Positions 40,696 through 51,654 of a stretch of 64,000 nt of DNA are shown here, one piece after another. The first letter of the stretch is position 1. The number at the start of each line of letters is the position of its first letter. The position numbers and the translations under genes were made by a program. Source of the stretch: Lentimonas sp. CC4 (GTDB lineage Bacteria; Verrucomicrobiota; Verrucomicrobiia; Opitutales; Coraliomargaritaceae); NCBI RefSeq assembly GCF_902728235.1, contig NZ_CACVBO010000001.1:2876001-2940000 (forward strand). Reading direction: 5' to 3'. The notes beneath the pieces are model-generated. The model was not told the DNA's origin and made no database searches. It worked only from the letters and a program-made list of their open reading frames with translations.

Positions 40696-41742
40696 CTATT
40701 GCGTTCTAAAACGGAAGAGTGTGGTGGAGCTGAATGACTCGTCGGGCGTGAGGATCGCGCCGCCCATTTCTGGGAAGGTGACGCTGTCCGCGTAGTCTTG
40801 AGTTTCAAGGCAAAATCCAGTCATTGGTTCGTGAATCGCGCCGCCTTTACCGATTTCAGGAGCACCGTCTGATAGGCTGAGGCCAGCGTAGAATTGCACG
40901 CCTGGCTCAGTGGTGAAGACTTCCATCACGCGGCCTGACTCTGGTTCGCGGACGATTGCAGCGGACTTTGGCAGCTTGGTGCGGCCGTTGTCTAAGAAGA
41001 AATGGATGTCTGCGTTGCCGACGCACAGTTCGAGTGTGCTGAGGAGCACTGGCTCACGATAATCGTTGAAACCAGCGACTACAGGATCACGACGACCGAT
41101 CAGTGTGGAATTTTCATCAACCGTTGCGACGGAGTCTGCAAAAATCTGCATTTCATGGCCAAGGACGTCGCCCTTACCGGAGCCTTTGAGGTTGAAATAC
41201 GAGTGATTTGTTATGTTGAATGGCGTGGTCTTGTCGGTCGATGCAGTATAAGCGATTTCGAGCGTGTTATCGTCGAGCAATGCGTAAGTGACAGTGCACT
41301 CGACCGTGCCGGGGAAGCCGTTGCTGCCATCGGGATCGGTGATCGAGAGGCGCAGCTTGTCGACGCCGTGGTCGTTGATCGTTTCGGCAGTCCAGACGAG
41401 TTTGTCGTAGCCATTGAGCCCGCCATGCAGTGCGTTTGCCCCGTTGTTGGCCTCCAGCGGGTAGGTTTTACCCTCCAGTGTAAAGGTGGCATCAGAGATG
41501 CGACCGGCGACGCGTCCTGTCGTGGCGCCGAAATGTGGGTGGCCAGCGACATACCCCTCGAGTGTGTCTTTGCCCAGCACTACGTCGGCAAATTTGCCCG
41601 CGCGGTCTGGCACGTTGAGTGCGACCAAAATACCACCGTAATTGGTGACTTTAGCGGAGAGGCCGTTTTTATTAGTAAGTGTGAAGAGGTTAACCGCTTC
41701 ACCTGTTGGTAATGTGCCGAATGGCTTAGTTACAATACTCAT
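40696..41742 (-). CDS. galM: Aldose 1-epimerase (galactose mutarotase)
   Basis: The enzyme interconverts alpha and beta anomers of hexoses. At about 348 residues it has the galactose-mutarotase fold. The catalytic histidine pair lies in [12 protein letters not shown] and [12 protein letters not shown], the catalytic glutamate in [13 protein letters not shown], and LGRRD-type segment TLIGRRDPV is present. I chose ATG 41742 (MSIVTKPFG) over 41754. It lies 23 bases after the universal stress gene. Confidence 0.94.
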   Translation of the reverse strand: MSIVTKPFGTLPTGEAVNLFTLTNKNGLSAKVTNYGGILVALNVPDRAGKFADVVLGKDTLEGYVAGHPHFGATTGRVAGRISDATFTLEGKTYPLEANNGANALHGGLNGYDKLVWTAETINDHGVDKLRLSITDPDGSNGFPGTVECTVTYALLDDNTLEIAYTASTDKTTPFNITNHSYFNLKGSGKGDVLGHEMQIFADSVATVDENSTLIGRRDPVVAGFNDYREPVLLSTLELCVGNADIHFFLDNGRTKLPKSAAIVREPESGRVMEVFTTEPGVQFYAGLSLSDGAPEIGKGGAIHEPMTGFCLETQDYADSVTFPEMGGAILTPDESFSSTTLFRFRTQ

Positions 41743-41765
41743 GACGGGTCGCAAAAAAGCCAGTT

Positions 41766-42620
41766 CTAGCGGAAGAGCAATACGGGAATCTTAACAGTGC
41801 GGATCATAGCAGTCGTGGTGCTACCTACGATTAGATGACGTATATGGGAGTGTCCGTAGGCACCCATGACGAGTAGATCGATGTGATCTTGGGCGACGAC
41901 ATCGCCGATTACTTTGTCTGGTTCGCCATCACGCTGCTCGACTGTGACTTCGTAGCCAGCGGCTTCGAGAGTGTTCTTCGCGTTCGCTAGTGCCGATTCG
42001 ATTTTCGCTTTGCCTGAGCCGACATAGAGCAAATAGCAGTGCATCCCCTTTAATAGAGGGTGACTTGCTGCATACTCGACCGCCATTTTCGAGCTGTCAC
42101 CGCCATCGAAGGCTAGCACGAAACTCTCCATTTTGGTGAACTCACGCGAGGTCACGAGGACCGGATGTTTGCAGCTACGCACCACGCGCTCGAGATTGTG
42201 GCCTATATGTCCAGCTGCGAAGTCAGCGTGATTACCGCGTTTGCCGATCACCACGAGATCTGCGTCGCGCTCGTAGCTGTCGATCGAATCGCTGAGCCGT
42301 CCATGTTTTTGATCGGCGACGACTTCCTTCACGCCAGCTGCAGTGAGCTGTGTCGTTGCGTCTTCGAGGATGGCTTCGCCACGCTTGCGAGCAAGTTTCG
42401 CGCGGGTAGCTTCGAGTTCGACGATTTCCTTTAGCAAGGCACTTTTTGCACCCAAACCAATGCTACCGCTGGTATCAGCCTTGACTGGATTTTCGTGGTG
42501 CGGGTTGAGCATGTGCAGCACGTGAACGGATGCAGACATCTTTGCTGCAGCCCATGCTGTGTGATTGTAAACGCTGGGTGCGTAGATTGAGCCGTCGGTG
42601 CAAGCAAGTATGTTTGGCAT
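41766..42620 (-). CDS. Tandem UspA-domain universal stress protein
   Basis: A 284-residue protein of two Usp domains. The first (residues 1-~145) ends with [20 protein letters not shown] followed by a normal G-x(9)-type hinge; the second ends [36 protein letters not shown], which keeps the ATP-binding G-x2-G-x9-GS signature. The gene is 48 bases downstream of the SulP transporter gene and 23 bases before galM, so it is probably co-transcribed with the transporter. SulP-Usp neighbours are found in other marine bacteria. Confidence 0.93.
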   Translation of the reverse strand: MPNILACTDGSIYAPSVYNHTAWAAAKMSASVHVLHMLNPHHENPVKADTSGSIGLGAKSALLKEIVELEATRAKLARKRGEAILEDATTQLTAAGVKEVVADQKHGRLSDSIDSYERDADLVVIGKRGNHADFAAGHIGHNLERVVRSCKHPVLVTSREFTKMESFVLAFDGGDSSKMAVEYAASHPLLKGMHCYLLYVGSGKAKIESALANAKNTLEAAGYEVTVEQRDGEPDKVIGDVVAQDHIDLLVMGAYGHSHIRHLIVGSTTTAMIRTVKIPVLLFR

Positions 42621-42668
42621 TTGGGAATTAGGAGTTTGGAATTAGGAATTAGGAATGAACTGTCGGGT

Positions 42669-44156
42669 TTAGTGCCCTCCTGCTTCATCCATCGCACCAG
42701 GTTTATCGTGGGTGGCGATCTTTAGGACGAGTGTTTTACTGGCTTCATTCATACCCACAATGTCCACTTCAGTGCCTTCTCGGCGGAATTTCAAGACAAC
42801 TCGGTCTAAGGCACCCACTGCGGAGAGATCCCAGAAGTGTGCGTGCGTCACATCGATGGTGATGGTATCTAGAACTTCACGGAAATCAAAGGCATCGGCA
42901 AACCTGTCAGCCGAGACGAAGAACAATTGGCCTGTGACAATATACTTACGGCCTTTCTTCGACACATCGAGCTCAGATTTGATATCGAGCAGTCGAGAAA
43001 CTTTGTAGGCAAAGAACAGAGCACTGAGCACCACACCGATTCCGACACCGATAGCCAAGTTATGAGTGAAGACCACTGCGGCCACTGTCGCTATCATCAC
43101 GACACTGGAGGTGCGGTGGTTATCGCGTAGGCCTTTGATCGAGGACCAGTTAAATGTGCCGAAGGAAACCATCAGCATGACTGCCACGAGTGCGGCGATC
43201 GGAATTTGATTCACCAAATCGCCCAGCACAAAGATGAGAATTAGCAATACGATGCCCGAAGCTGCAGTCGAGAGACGACCACGACCACCTGATTTGACGT
43301 TAATCACGGACTGCCCGATCATTGCGCAACCACCCATGCCACCGAAAAATCCAGCTACGAGGTTGGAAATACCTTGGCCCTTACATTCGCGGTTCTTGTC
43401 ACTTTCGGTATCGGTAAAGTCGTCCAAAATACCCGCAGTCATGAGTGACTCCAGCAGGCCGACCACTGTCATTGGAATCGCGTAGGGAAGCACAATCATG
43501 AACGTTTCCCAGTTCCACGGGATATCAGGAAAGAGGAAAGACGGGAGTGAAGTCGGCAGTTCTCCCATTTCGCCGACAGTTTTAAGGGTCGTATCGAGCC
43601 CCATTGTGATCGAAACCGTAGTTAATACGATGATGCAAATCAGTGGCGATGGCACTGCGGTTGTTAAGCGCGGGAACCCGTAAATGATGACTAGCCCGCC
43701 GGCGACCATCGCATACATTATCCAGCCCTGACCTACGAACTCTTTGGCTTGGGTGATGAAATAGAGGATGGCGAGCGCATTGACAAAGCCTGTGACCACC
43801 GATTTTGAGACGAAGCGCATCAGGTCCGCTAATTTAAAGACGCCACACAATATCTGCAGCACCCCAGTCAACAGTGTCGCGGCCAGTAGATACTGCACGC
43901 CATGGTTGGCGACTAGTGAGCCAATCAACAACGCAATCGCGCCAGTTGCCGCGGAAATCATACCCGGACGTCCACCTACAAATGCAATGGTGATCGCGAT
44001 ACAGAACGATGCGTAGAGTGTAACCTTGGGGTCCACTCCAGCAATGATGGCAAATGCGAGGGACTCAGGGATGAGTGCAAGGGCAACGACTGTGCCAGCG
44101 ATCACATCGCGGCGCGGATTCGAAAACCACTCTTGGAAATATTTGTTCTTTGTCAT
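42669..44156 (-). CDS. SulP-family anion transporter with STAS domain
   Basis: A 495-residue membrane protein of the SLC26/SulP family. About 11-14 membrane segments lie between residues 15 and ~390. Conserved pieces are [51 protein letters not shown] and [28 protein letters not shown]. The C-terminal STAS domain (about 400-485) holds [20 protein letters not shown]. Substrate may be sulfate, bicarbonate or another anion; close relatives with a Usp gene downstream have been discussed as bicarbonate transporters, but the sequence does not decide. The leader carries a terminator-like hairpin just before the start. Confidence 0.92.
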   Translation of the reverse strand: MTKNKYFQEWFSNPRRDVIAGTVVALALIPESLAFAIIAGVDPKVTLYASFCIAITIAFVGGRPGMISAATGAIALLIGSLVANHGVQYLLAATLLTGVLQILCGVFKLADLMRFVSKSVVTGFVNALAILYFITQAKEFVGQGWIMYAMVAGGLVIIYGFPRLTTAVPSPLICIIVLTTVSITMGLDTTLKTVGEMGELPTSLPSFLFPDIPWNWETFMIVLPYAIPMTVVGLLESLMTAGILDDFTDTESDKNRECKGQGISNLVAGFFGGMGGCAMIGQSVINVKSGGRGRLSTAASGIVLLILIFVLGDLVNQIPIAALVAVMLMVSFGTFNWSSIKGLRDNHRTSSVVMIATVAAVVFTHNLAIGVGIGVVLSALFFAYKVSRLLDIKSELDVSKKGRKYIVTGQLFFVSADRFADAFDFREVLDTITIDVTHAHFWDLSAVGALDRVVLKFRREGTEVDIVGMNEASKTLVLKIATHDKPGAMDEAGGH

Positions 44157-44163
44157 TGTTAAG

Positions 44164-44210
44164 TCTAAAAAATAGAAACGCCAACAGGGTCTCTGCTGGC
44201 GGGGTTGGCG
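44164..44210 (-). promoter_or_regulatory. Terminator-like leader hairpin before the SulP gene
   Basis: On the minus strand CGCCAGCAG pairs with CTGTTGGCG (44193-44201 with 44179-44187, one G-U) and is followed by TTTCTATTTTTT, only about 8-20 bases before the ATG at 44156. A second sequence, CGCCAAC (44204-44210), can also pair with GTTGGCG, so the two helices exclude each other. This is the layout of a transcription attenuator. No known riboswitch class was recognised. It could also simply be the end of the upstream xylanase transcript. Confidence 0.5.
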
Positions 44211-44537
44211 CGCAGCAAGACAAAGAGTGCGCTCTTGATCAAGTAGAACTTTCAGAACCTTTTGACTTAGAACTACTCTGATTTCGTGGTGTGCGAGTAT
44301 AGTGGTTCGCTACTGTAGATCCTCCGCATTTAGACCCGAGTCAGGGATCGATACGATCTACACGCTTGCTACGGTCTTAATCATACTCTTAATCCTAACG
44401 TTTAGAATGAAGACCTTTCGACTGAGCATGGACGATTGTGATGATGTATAAGATTACGAATATGACATAGTATATGCACTATTAGTAATCTTGAGGCGTG
44501 ATCCAAGCGCGGAGAACTACTGGCGTTGTCACTTCGA
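44211..44537 (-). other. Non-coding stretch between the xylanase and SulP genes
   Basis: No gene. The stretch is part of the possible long leader of the SulP gene. It is AT-rich in its right half (around 44400-44500), with no promoter I would defend. Confidence 0.45.
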
Positions 44538-46334
44538 CTATGGAATTAACAATTCCAGCTCAGTTTCCTGATCCAGCTCAACCGTGTGCTCGCTGGTTTT
44601 TCCATCGTGTTCGATGGTAATTCGGTAGTCGCCCTTGAAGGCGCTGAGTGACAGTTCGCCGTTCTTATCTGAAGCGTGTCTCTCATCGGTCTTCCAGGTT
44701 TCATTGATCAAGCGTTCCCAGACCAAGCCGACTTTGCGCGGCGTGAAGTCCTTATTATAAAAGGCACCGTCCGGGCGGAACGTGTTCTCCAAAAATGTCC
44801 AGGTGACGAGGCTAGTCATCTGCGGGTGGCTGAAGACAATGGTCATGAAGTCTTCGGTGAACTGCGCCTGTAGATCTTCGTCCGGATGATCGAAGTCGTA
44901 TTCCGTGATCTGCATCGGCAGGCCGAGCGCTGCAAAGCGTTCCAGACGCTCCCAGATTAGTTGGGGCGGTGTGGGGCTCTTGTAATGACCTTGAAATCCG
45001 ATGCCATCGATCTCGGCATCATTGTCGACGAGGTATTGAATCCAGTCGAAATAGACATCCTGATGCTTTTGATCGCGATCCGATAGAATGCCATAATCGT
45101 TAATGTAGTTTGTATAGTTTGGATTCGCATCGCGCGCGGCTTTGAACCAATCTAGCACGACGTCTTTGCCCAGCAGATCCATGAAGTCATGCTCGGTATA
45201 GGGCTCATTCATCACGTCCCACTCGGTGAAGGAGTCGGGGAAGAGATTCGCGAATTCATAAATGTGGTCGATGATATCCTGACGAAAGGCCTCGGGGTCC
45301 TCCTTATAGAGATTGTAACCATCAGGGAGGCGCTCAAAGCCAGGCCATACGAATAAGTGGCCGCGCACCTCGATGTTGTTGGCCTTGGCCCAATCCAGCA
45401 TCGCTGGCACGTTATACTTCATGTGCTCGTGCAGTCGCCACTTCATCGCGTTCTCTGGCGTGATTCGATTGCAGGTGCGTTTTAAAATCTCTGCATAACT
45501 CGCACGTTGATCGGCCGGAACTTTCGGCGAGGCTAAGCGCTCGGTCGAGATCGCGGCACCGAATCCAAACGCATGACGTGTCATCTCAACACGGACCTGT
45601 GCGTTTTTAACGGGTTTGCCATGGGCATCTACTAGTTTCAGCGAGAGTTGTGCTTTTCGGTGTTGCTCGATACGCTCGGCTGCAGCGGCACGCCACGCTG
45701 CGTCGGCGTCTTGCCCTGGGTAGATGATCTTCGATCGGGGCAACTCTGCTAGGCTTACTTCGTCGTTATACTTATAGACTGTGACTGCCGCTAGTTCGAG
45801 CACCTGTGGCTCAATGCTACCAAAGAAGAGGTTTAGCGACGTGTTGACGCCATCAAACCCAACCTCGAATGGAGCCATCACGAGCTGCCAGTCAGTGTCT
45901 AAACACATATCTTTCAAGTAATATGCCGCCCAGTGGTCACTCTCAGGTTTAAACTGCATCAACATACCATTCGCTCCAATCGCACTTTCGCTCGAAACCG
46001 ACCGTGCATAAAATGCCACCATACCGACGTCGCCCTTTTTCCATTCGAAATCCTGCGTAAATGTGACCGACGGATAGTAAGGCGTGTCACTCGGCTGGCG
46101 AACATCGATGGTTAGACAGTTTTTAAATTCGAGTCCCTCGACTGAGGAAACGGTGCAAAGCATTGCATCGTCTTTGATCGACTCCGCGATACGTTGCAGA
46201 TCTGCGTTATGGTTGGTGCACTGTGCTGCAGGAAATGCCGCCTCAAGTTCTGCAAGCGTAGTAATCTCTGCGTGTAGTGCACTACCGCAGGCAAGTAGTA
46301 AGGCTGTGATGGTCGGGCGTATCAATGAATACAT
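44538..46334 (-). CDS. Secreted GH10 endo-1,4-beta-xylanase
   Basis: A 598-residue exported enzyme. The signal peptide is MYSLIRPTITALLLACGSAL ending near HAE. An N-terminal beta-sandwich of carbohydrate-binding type spans about 40-210. The GH10 barrel (about 225-540) has the classic CNRITPENAMKWRLHE, RGHLFVWPG, the acid/base E377 in EWDVMNEPY and the nucleophile E478 in ITEYDFDHPDE. The C-terminal ~50 residues (LSLSAFKGDYRITIEHDG) form a small beta domain. Both GH10 proteins of the window share a short beta domain before the barrel (QLSLKLVDAHGKPVKNAQV here). Likely acts on xylan outside the cell or in the periplasm. Confidence 0.95.
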   Translation of the reverse strand: MYSLIRPTITALLLACGSALHAEITTLAELEAAFPAAQCTNHNADLQRIAESIKDDAMLCTVSSVEGLEFKNCLTIDVRQPSDTPYYPSVTFTQDFEWKKGDVGMVAFYARSVSSESAIGANGMLMQFKPESDHWAAYYLKDMCLDTDWQLVMAPFEVGFDGVNTSLNLFFGSIEPQVLELAAVTVYKYNDEVSLAELPRSKIIYPGQDADAAWRAAAAERIEQHRKAQLSLKLVDAHGKPVKNAQVRVEMTRHAFGFGAAISTERLASPKVPADQRASYAEILKRTCNRITPENAMKWRLHEHMKYNVPAMLDWAKANNIEVRGHLFVWPGFERLPDGYNLYKEDPEAFRQDIIDHIYEFANLFPDSFTEWDVMNEPYTEHDFMDLLGKDVVLDWFKAARDANPNYTNYINDYGILSDRDQKHQDVYFDWIQYLVDNDAEIDGIGFQGHYKSPTPPQLIWERLERFAALGLPMQITEYDFDHPDEDLQAQFTEDFMTIVFSHPQMTSLVTWTFLENTFRPDGAFYNKDFTPRKVGLVWERLINETWKTDERHASDKNGELSLSAFKGDYRITIEHDGKTSEHTVELDQETELELLIP

Positions 46335-46644
46335 AGTAAGTCGAAAGAGGTCTAAGAGTGGCGCAGTGCGAGCGCGGGGATTTCATAATCGTGAGGATGT
46401 TGTTATTAAGCTCCAGTGAATTTAATAATTATGCTAGCCGTAGAAAGAATGAGAATGCGCACCTTCTGTGGGGGTGGGGCCACTTCCAGAGATGCTGTCA
46501 TTCGACAGCTAGTATTCGCCTATCTCGCTATGCAAATGTGCCTCACACAACAAACAAAGGGAAATTATCCACGAAAAATGTCGCCATATCGCCGTAAGTC
46601 CGTGCTATAGACGGCTTCGGTGATTTTAGAGCTCCGATTTCAGT
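46335..46644 (+). other. Divergent intergenic region between xylanase and SNF2 genes
   Basis: 310 bases between two divergent starts. No gene and no strong promoter pair was seen. TTATCCACG (46566-46574) is close to a DnaA box but stands alone. Confidence 0.45.
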
Positions 46645-49600
46645 ATGAATAGTGATGCACTCAGAGTCTTTGAAGATCTACCCGTTGAAGCATTTCGACG
46701 CGTGGCAGATCCTACGTATTTACAACAAGGCCTAGCGTATTTTAGAACGCATGCGGTTAAGAATTTGCGTTGGGATTCAGTCTCTCGTGAGATGGTTGCA
46801 ACGATCTGGGGCAGTCGCAGTAAGCCCTATCGGGTCGATCTTTGGGGCGAGTCTGGCAATTTAGAGCATCGTTGTGATTGCCCTGCGTGGGAAAATCTAG
46901 GCCAGTGTAAACACTGCGTTGCTGCAGCAGCTGCCTTGTATAGTGCGATACATGAGAAGAGTTTCGAAGGTATCAGCATGCCGGATACGTATATTCGGGA
47001 GCTTCGTCGTCAACTTGGCTACGTATCGCTAGAAGATGCTCCAACTGTGAGTCATGCTCAAGTCGCCAAAGTGACAACGGTCAAAAATACTCTGCTATTA
47101 ACGGTTAAGCCTAGCACCGGGGATATTGCGTTTAAAATTCTGGGGCAATTGCCAGGTGGTTTCCTAAGTGCGGTCGCTTCCATCTCCGAAGGTGATGCGA
47201 CTGCCCGAAGATTGGCTCGAGAATTTAGCTTACAGGATGTAGAGGCGGAATTACCACTCTTACTATCTGAAGCGAACGAACATGGCGTCGAAGTATTGAT
47301 CGAAGTCGGTCAGGTTCGTAAGCCGCTGAAAATAGGTGAGGGCACGTTGCAACCGCAATATGTGCTCAACATTTGTGATGATGAAGTCGTCGCTAAAATG
47401 ATTGGCCAATCTGATACTGGTGAGCGGCTTGAGATCCTTGGGGCACTCGGCAATACATATTGGGGCGTAGCAGAAGACGGCACCTTGTATGATTTAGGGG
47501 ATAATTCCGCTGTTGAATATTATCACTTGTTTAGTGCACGTCATGACTCTGTCCGCAGCGATGGACTGCTGCCATCACCCTTGTCGATCGATGATTTTAG
47601 TATGCACGCCACTGTGCTGCCTTTCGAACAGGCATGGGTTGCTGGAGCTCAATTGCGATTTGCGTGCGAGGGTGAAGACTCCACAATTATTCATGTCGAA
47701 GAGAAAGACGTCAGGCTGGCTGTCAATATGACTGCTGGCCCTAATGCTCGAACTGCAGCGCTCGGATTTGCAATCGAGGTTCGCGGGCACCGCATCTCGC
47801 TCTTGCCGCTCATTCAGCATATTTTGCAGCCCGTTCTTGAACAGCGTGGTGATTTCTTTAATGCCAAATCGCGTGTTCGTGCGTTGATGGATACTTTACG
47901 CCAATACGTTGCAGCAGATGCAGAAGGCCGTCTACGCATTCGAGCACGCGTGTCGGGTGAGATTCCAGAGTTCTTTGGCGCCTATCAGGAAAGCATCGTA
48001 TTAAAGATATTCAGTGGCTTAGATCAGGTGCTGAGCGCTGAAGCCGACGGCTATCGAGTCCTCGGGGTTGATTCAGCGACTGCGGAATGGGTGAGTTATC
48101 CGATCCCCATTCAGCGTCTCGCGATGTCGATTTTTAGCTTTTTTGAGCCTGAAACTCGCGATGATATTCGCTTGTTAGAGAAGGGACACTTCTCAGTCGA
48201 GGGCACCGGTGCGCGTGAGACGATGCTGCAGCGCGCGTCGTTGGTGTCGCGAACCATGCAGGTTGATTTTAAATATGAGAATCAGTCGGTTCGATCCGCG
48301 CCTGTTAAGGTGGAATTGACCAGTGAGTTGGAGCGCAAGAGTGATATCGACTGGTTTGCACTACACCCATCCATTCAATGCAATGATCGACAATTATCAG
48401 GAGCCGAGTGGCAATTGTTGGTTAGAGGAGAGCTATTACTCCGAGATGACGAGGGTAATTGGATTATCCCAGATTTAGGCGTCGATGAAGAGGCAAGCAT
48501 GCACTTGCTTGCTGAGATGTTTGCTAAAAAGGATCGCGCTCGTGTTTCGAAGCGCGGTGAGCATGTCGAGGAGGCGATTCAAATCTCTCGATTAGAAATG
48601 TTGGATTGGCTCTCGATGCGTCGTAGCGGTTTAAAGATCACACTGCCACCAGAGGCCGAAGAACTGTTTCAAAGTCTGCGAGACTTTGAGCAACTTGCCC
48701 CCTTTACGCTTCCAAAGGGCTTTAATGCGGATCTACGCCCGTATCAAAATGAAGGCTGCGCGTGGATTGAGTTCCTCTATCAGCATCGTTTCGGAGCATG
48801 CCTCGCCGATGACATGGGACTCGGTAAGACAGTGCAAACCATCGGGTTTATTGCAGAACGCTTGCAGACAGACCTCAAGGATAAGACTGGCGCCATACTG
48901 ATCGTGTTGCCGCCGAGCCTTGTGTTTAATTGGTTGGATGAATTTGAGCGTTTCGCGCCTGACATCAGGGTGCAGGATTGTTTGACGAGAGGTAGTTTAG
49001 GATCCGCGCTTGAAACCGCGGAAGTGATTCTGACTACTTATGATCGTGTTCGAGTCGAAGTCGCCGCCTACGAAGCGCATCACTTCGATGTCGTTGTGTT
49101 TGATGAGGCTCATAGCTTGAAGAATGTAACAGCTGCACGCACCAAAGCCGCTGCTCGTGTGACGCGGCGCTTCACGCTCTGCCTCACTGGCACGCCCGTT
49201 GAGAATAATATCAGCGAATTTTACTCGGTGCTGTCGACCTCGGTGCCGGGCATTTTTGGCACTCTCAAGCACTTTAAGGAAGCTTTTCGAAGAGACCCTG
49301 AGCGCCTGCTCGGTCGTGCTAAGCCTTTTATCTTGCGCCGAACGAAGGACAAGATTCTCAAAGAATTACCACGTAAGGAGGAGCACGAATTATTCCTCGA
49401 AATGTCTCCTATGCAGAAAGAGATGTATGCGCGCACTGTTGCGGAGGTGCGTGAGGAAGTGGCCGAAGCTTTTGAGGATCGTCCCGGTCAGCAAGCAGGC
49501 ATCGTGGCACTCGCGGCCATCTTACGCTTACGCCAAGTTTGCGTCAGTCCCGAGTTGCTAAATAAGCCACTCAAAGAACTCTCACCGAAATTTGCCTATA

Positions 49601-50103
49601 TGGCCGATAAGCTCGAAGAGCTGGAGTCCGAAGGCAACGCCGCGCTCGTCTTCTCGCAGTTTCGCGGTGCGTTGGATCAGATGGAGAAAGTCGCGAAGCA
49701 GGCTGGTGTGCGTTACCTGCGCATGGATGGCCATACGCCGATGGCCAAGCGCAAGAAGCTCGTGCAGGAGTTCCAGTCCGAGGACGGCCCTTCGTTTTTC
49801 TTTATTAGTCTCAAGACCGGTGGCGTCGGTCTGAATTTAACCCGTGCTAACTACGTGTTTCATGTCGATCCATGGTGGAACCCTGCAGTTGAAAATCAAG
49901 CGAGCGACCGTGCCCACCGTATCGGTCAAAAGCGCTCCGTATTTGTGCAACGACTCGTCATGAAGCATACCATCGAAGAACGCATGCTGGATCTAAAAGC
50001 TCGCAAGGCGGAGTTGTTTAGGCAGCTAGTCGATGAGCCAAGTGCACAATCCTCACATAGTGGTCTTTCGCGAACCGATTTCGAATTCCTGATTAACGGT
50101 TAG
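46645..50103 (+). CDS. SWI2/SNF2-family helicase with SWIM zinc finger
   Basis: A 1152-residue protein. The N-terminal SWIM zinc finger is HRCDCPAWENLGQCKHCVAA (CxCx(n)CxH). A long middle part (about 130-680) without recognised motifs leads to the ATPase: Walker A DDMGLGKTVQTIGF, Walker B VFDEAHSLKN, LCLTGTPVENN, then the second lobe with LVFSQFRGALDQME, KTGGVGLNLTRANYVFH and motif VI QASDRAHRIGQKR. Such bacterial SNF2 proteins (RapA/HepA relatives) remodel nucleoprotein or free stalled RNA polymerase. Its function here is unknown; no restriction or defence neighbours are present. Confidence 0.94.
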   Translation: MNSDALRVFEDLPVEAFRRVADPTYLQQGLAYFRTHAVKNLRWDSVSREMVATIWGSRSKPYRVDLWGESGNLEHRCDCPAWENLGQCKHCVAAAAALYSAIHEKSFEGISMPDTYIRELRRQLGYVSLEDAPTVSHAQVAKVTTVKNTLLLTVKPSTGDIAFKILGQLPGGFLSAVASISEGDATARRLAREFSLQDVEAELPLLLSEANEHGVEVLIEVGQVRKPLKIGEGTLQPQYVLNICDDEVVAKMIGQSDTGERLEILGALGNTYWGVAEDGTLYDLGDNSAVEYYHLFSARHDSVRSDGLLPSPLSIDDFSMHATVLPFEQAWVAGAQLRFACEGEDSTIIHVEEKDVRLAVNMTAGPNARTAALGFAIEVRGHRISLLPLIQHILQPVLEQRGDFFNAKSRVRALMDTLRQYVAADAEGRLRIRARVSGEIPEFFGAYQESIVLKIFSGLDQVLSAEADGYRVLGVDSATAEWVSYPIPIQRLAMSIFSFFEPETRDDIRLLEKGHFSVEGTGARETMLQRASLVSRTMQVDFKYENQSVRSAPVKVELTSELERKSDIDWFALHPSIQCNDRQLSGAEWQLLVRGELLLRDDEGNWIIPDLGVDEEASMHLLAEMFAKKDRARVSKRGEHVEEAIQISRLEMLDWLSMRRSGLKITLPPEAEELFQSLRDFEQLAPFTLPKGFNADLRPYQNEGCAWIEFLYQHRFGACLADDMGLGKTVQTIGFIAERLQTDLKDKTGAILIVLPPSLVFNWLDEFERFAPDIRVQDCLTRGSLGSALETAEVILTTYDRVRVEVAAYEAHHFDVVVFDEAHSLKNVTAARTKAAARVTRRFTLCLTGTPVENNISEFYSVLSTSVPGIFGTLKHFKEAFRRDPERLLGRAKPFILRRTKDKILKELPRKEEHELFLEMSPMQKEMYARTVAEVREEVAEAFEDRPGQQAGIVALAAILRLRQVCVSPELLNKPLKELSPKFAYMADKLEELESEGNAALVFSQFRGALDQMEKVAKQAGVRYLRMDGHTPMAKRKKLVQEFQSEDGPSFFFISLKTGGVGLNLTRANYVFHVDPWWNPAVENQASDRAHRIGQKRSVFVQRLVMKHTIEERMLDLKARKAELFRQLVDEPSAQSSHSGLSRTDFEFLING

Positions 50104-50128
50104 TATACCCCAGAAATACTGCCAGACA

Positions 50129-51502
50129 ATGCTACGGATTTGTCACCTCCTGCTTTTTTGCTTTTTAACGACGTCTGTGTCGGCACAAGTAGAAGTGTGT
50201 TCTCCAAGTGAGCTACTGGAGTTTCTGGATGACGATCATGTGCATGTGAAACTGAAAACCAGGCACCTATTCTATTAGTGCTGCGGATGTTAAGAATGGC
50301 ACATATGGTAATCCTTTGTTCAAAGTCACGGGGCATCACAGCACCTATGATTTTACAGGCGTCACGATCAACTTTGATACCGATCTGCTGAAAGCATTTG
50401 GCCGTGAAGATGTGCACCAATTGCAGATCCTCGGTAATTACAATGTCTTAAAGAACCTCAAGATGGTCGATGTCGGTTCTAGGACAGATCGGCCGACATG
50501 GCGGGCAACTAATGTGGTGCTGGATGGTTCGTATAATCGTATTGAAGGCTTCCATATGACTGTCAAAGGCTCACGGCCCTACGGGTATGGCGATGCATTC
50601 GGCAAAGGCGGGAACTATGTGATCAAGCATTTTAAGCATTGCGGCATATTGATCCGAGGGGAGTCGAATCATGTCAAGGCGTGCACCATGATGCACATGG
50701 CCTATGGCCACGCTATCTACATGCAGGCAGCAAATAATGCGCTGATCGAGGATTGTTACGTCGAAGGTGAAATTCGCTCAACGGATGATATGTTGGCGGA
50801 GCGGGGCAGTGGTTCACCCGCTGACAAAGTGGACTTTAAAACCGTCTGGGGATATCCGCTTCCAGCAGGTTTTATGATGAGTCTTCAAGAGGGTGTCATT
50901 CGAGCCTACAACGGTGGTCACACGGTGATCGATGGTAAAGCATACGAGCGAAGCACAACCCATGTGACTGTAGTCAATTGCACGATCAAGAATATGAGAA
51001 CTGGCATCACCCTGACACATGCTAAAGGCAAAAAACTCGTTCGAGGTTCAACTACGATAGGTTGCGAACGTGGGTTCTGTATCGGGTCTGGGGACATTAT
51101 CAACTGTCGTGGCGATGCCCGCTATGGGCCAGTGTTTGGTATTGATTATGAGTCCAACCGAAATTGCAGGGCAGACATCACCATCTTGTCCAATGACGAG
51201 TCCTATAATGGAAATAGTCAATTGGCGTATATTATAGGCAACGGGCATTACATTACCTTTAGAGGATCTGCAATGGATCGAATCAAGCACTCACAATTGA
51301 TATCGCTGGTCAATACGATGTGGTTCGTAGTCGTGATGCACCCGTTAAAGCAGCAAGCCATGTAGAGATTCACAATCTTACTACATACCCTCTGCGGATG
51401 GGGGTGAACAGCTCAGATACATTCGGTGAATCATGCGGAGTCATTATAAATCAGGGGACTAATAAGAATGTCGACCGAGCTGATTGCAACCAAGCCTATT
51501 AA
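50129..51502 (+). pseudogene. Frameshifted secreted beta-helix protein (lyase-like)
   Basis: The remains of an exported right-handed beta-helix protein. ATG 50129 starts a signal peptide (LLLFCFLTTSVSAQ) and EVCSPSELLEFLDDDHVHVK. At the run AAAA (50255-50258) an extra base throws the frame; the next frame reads PGTYSISAADVKNGTYGNP and continues through most of the domain (VIKHFKHCGILIRGESNHVK, GYPLPAGFMMSLQEGVIRAY, CTIKNMRTGITLTHAKGKKL). Near 51260-51290 a second shift is needed to reach TIDIAGQYDVVRSRDAPVKA and the end CGVIINQGTN. Two shifts make an active protein unlikely unless they are sequencing errors. The repeated strands and asparagine ladders suggest a polysaccharide-binding or -degrading protein. 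Confidence 0.8.
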
Positions 51503-51654
51503 TAATTGGGGATTCGTGATAACGGTGCTATCAAGAAAACTCATTTTTCTGTCAACTATATGATCTAAATGCTTGGTATTTAGAAGAATGTGTCTAGGTT
51601 GATTACTCTAGTGCCATCGCTGGTGCGTTGGCTTTAACAGATAACAAAATAATT

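Noticed and set aside
40432-40737. Plus-strand frame between the ABC-F and galM genes
   Set aside because: It spans low-complexity GAGTGA repeats, a short dispersed repeat and the galM terminator hairpin, then enters galM antisense.
42622-42657. Tandem GGAATTAG-like repeats before the universal stress gene
   Set aside because: A few imperfect low-complexity units like those at 40430-40520; no sign of function.
46566-46574. TTATCCACG as a possible DnaA box and replication origin
   Set aside because: A single imperfect box without dnaA, dnaN or a cluster of boxes nearby.
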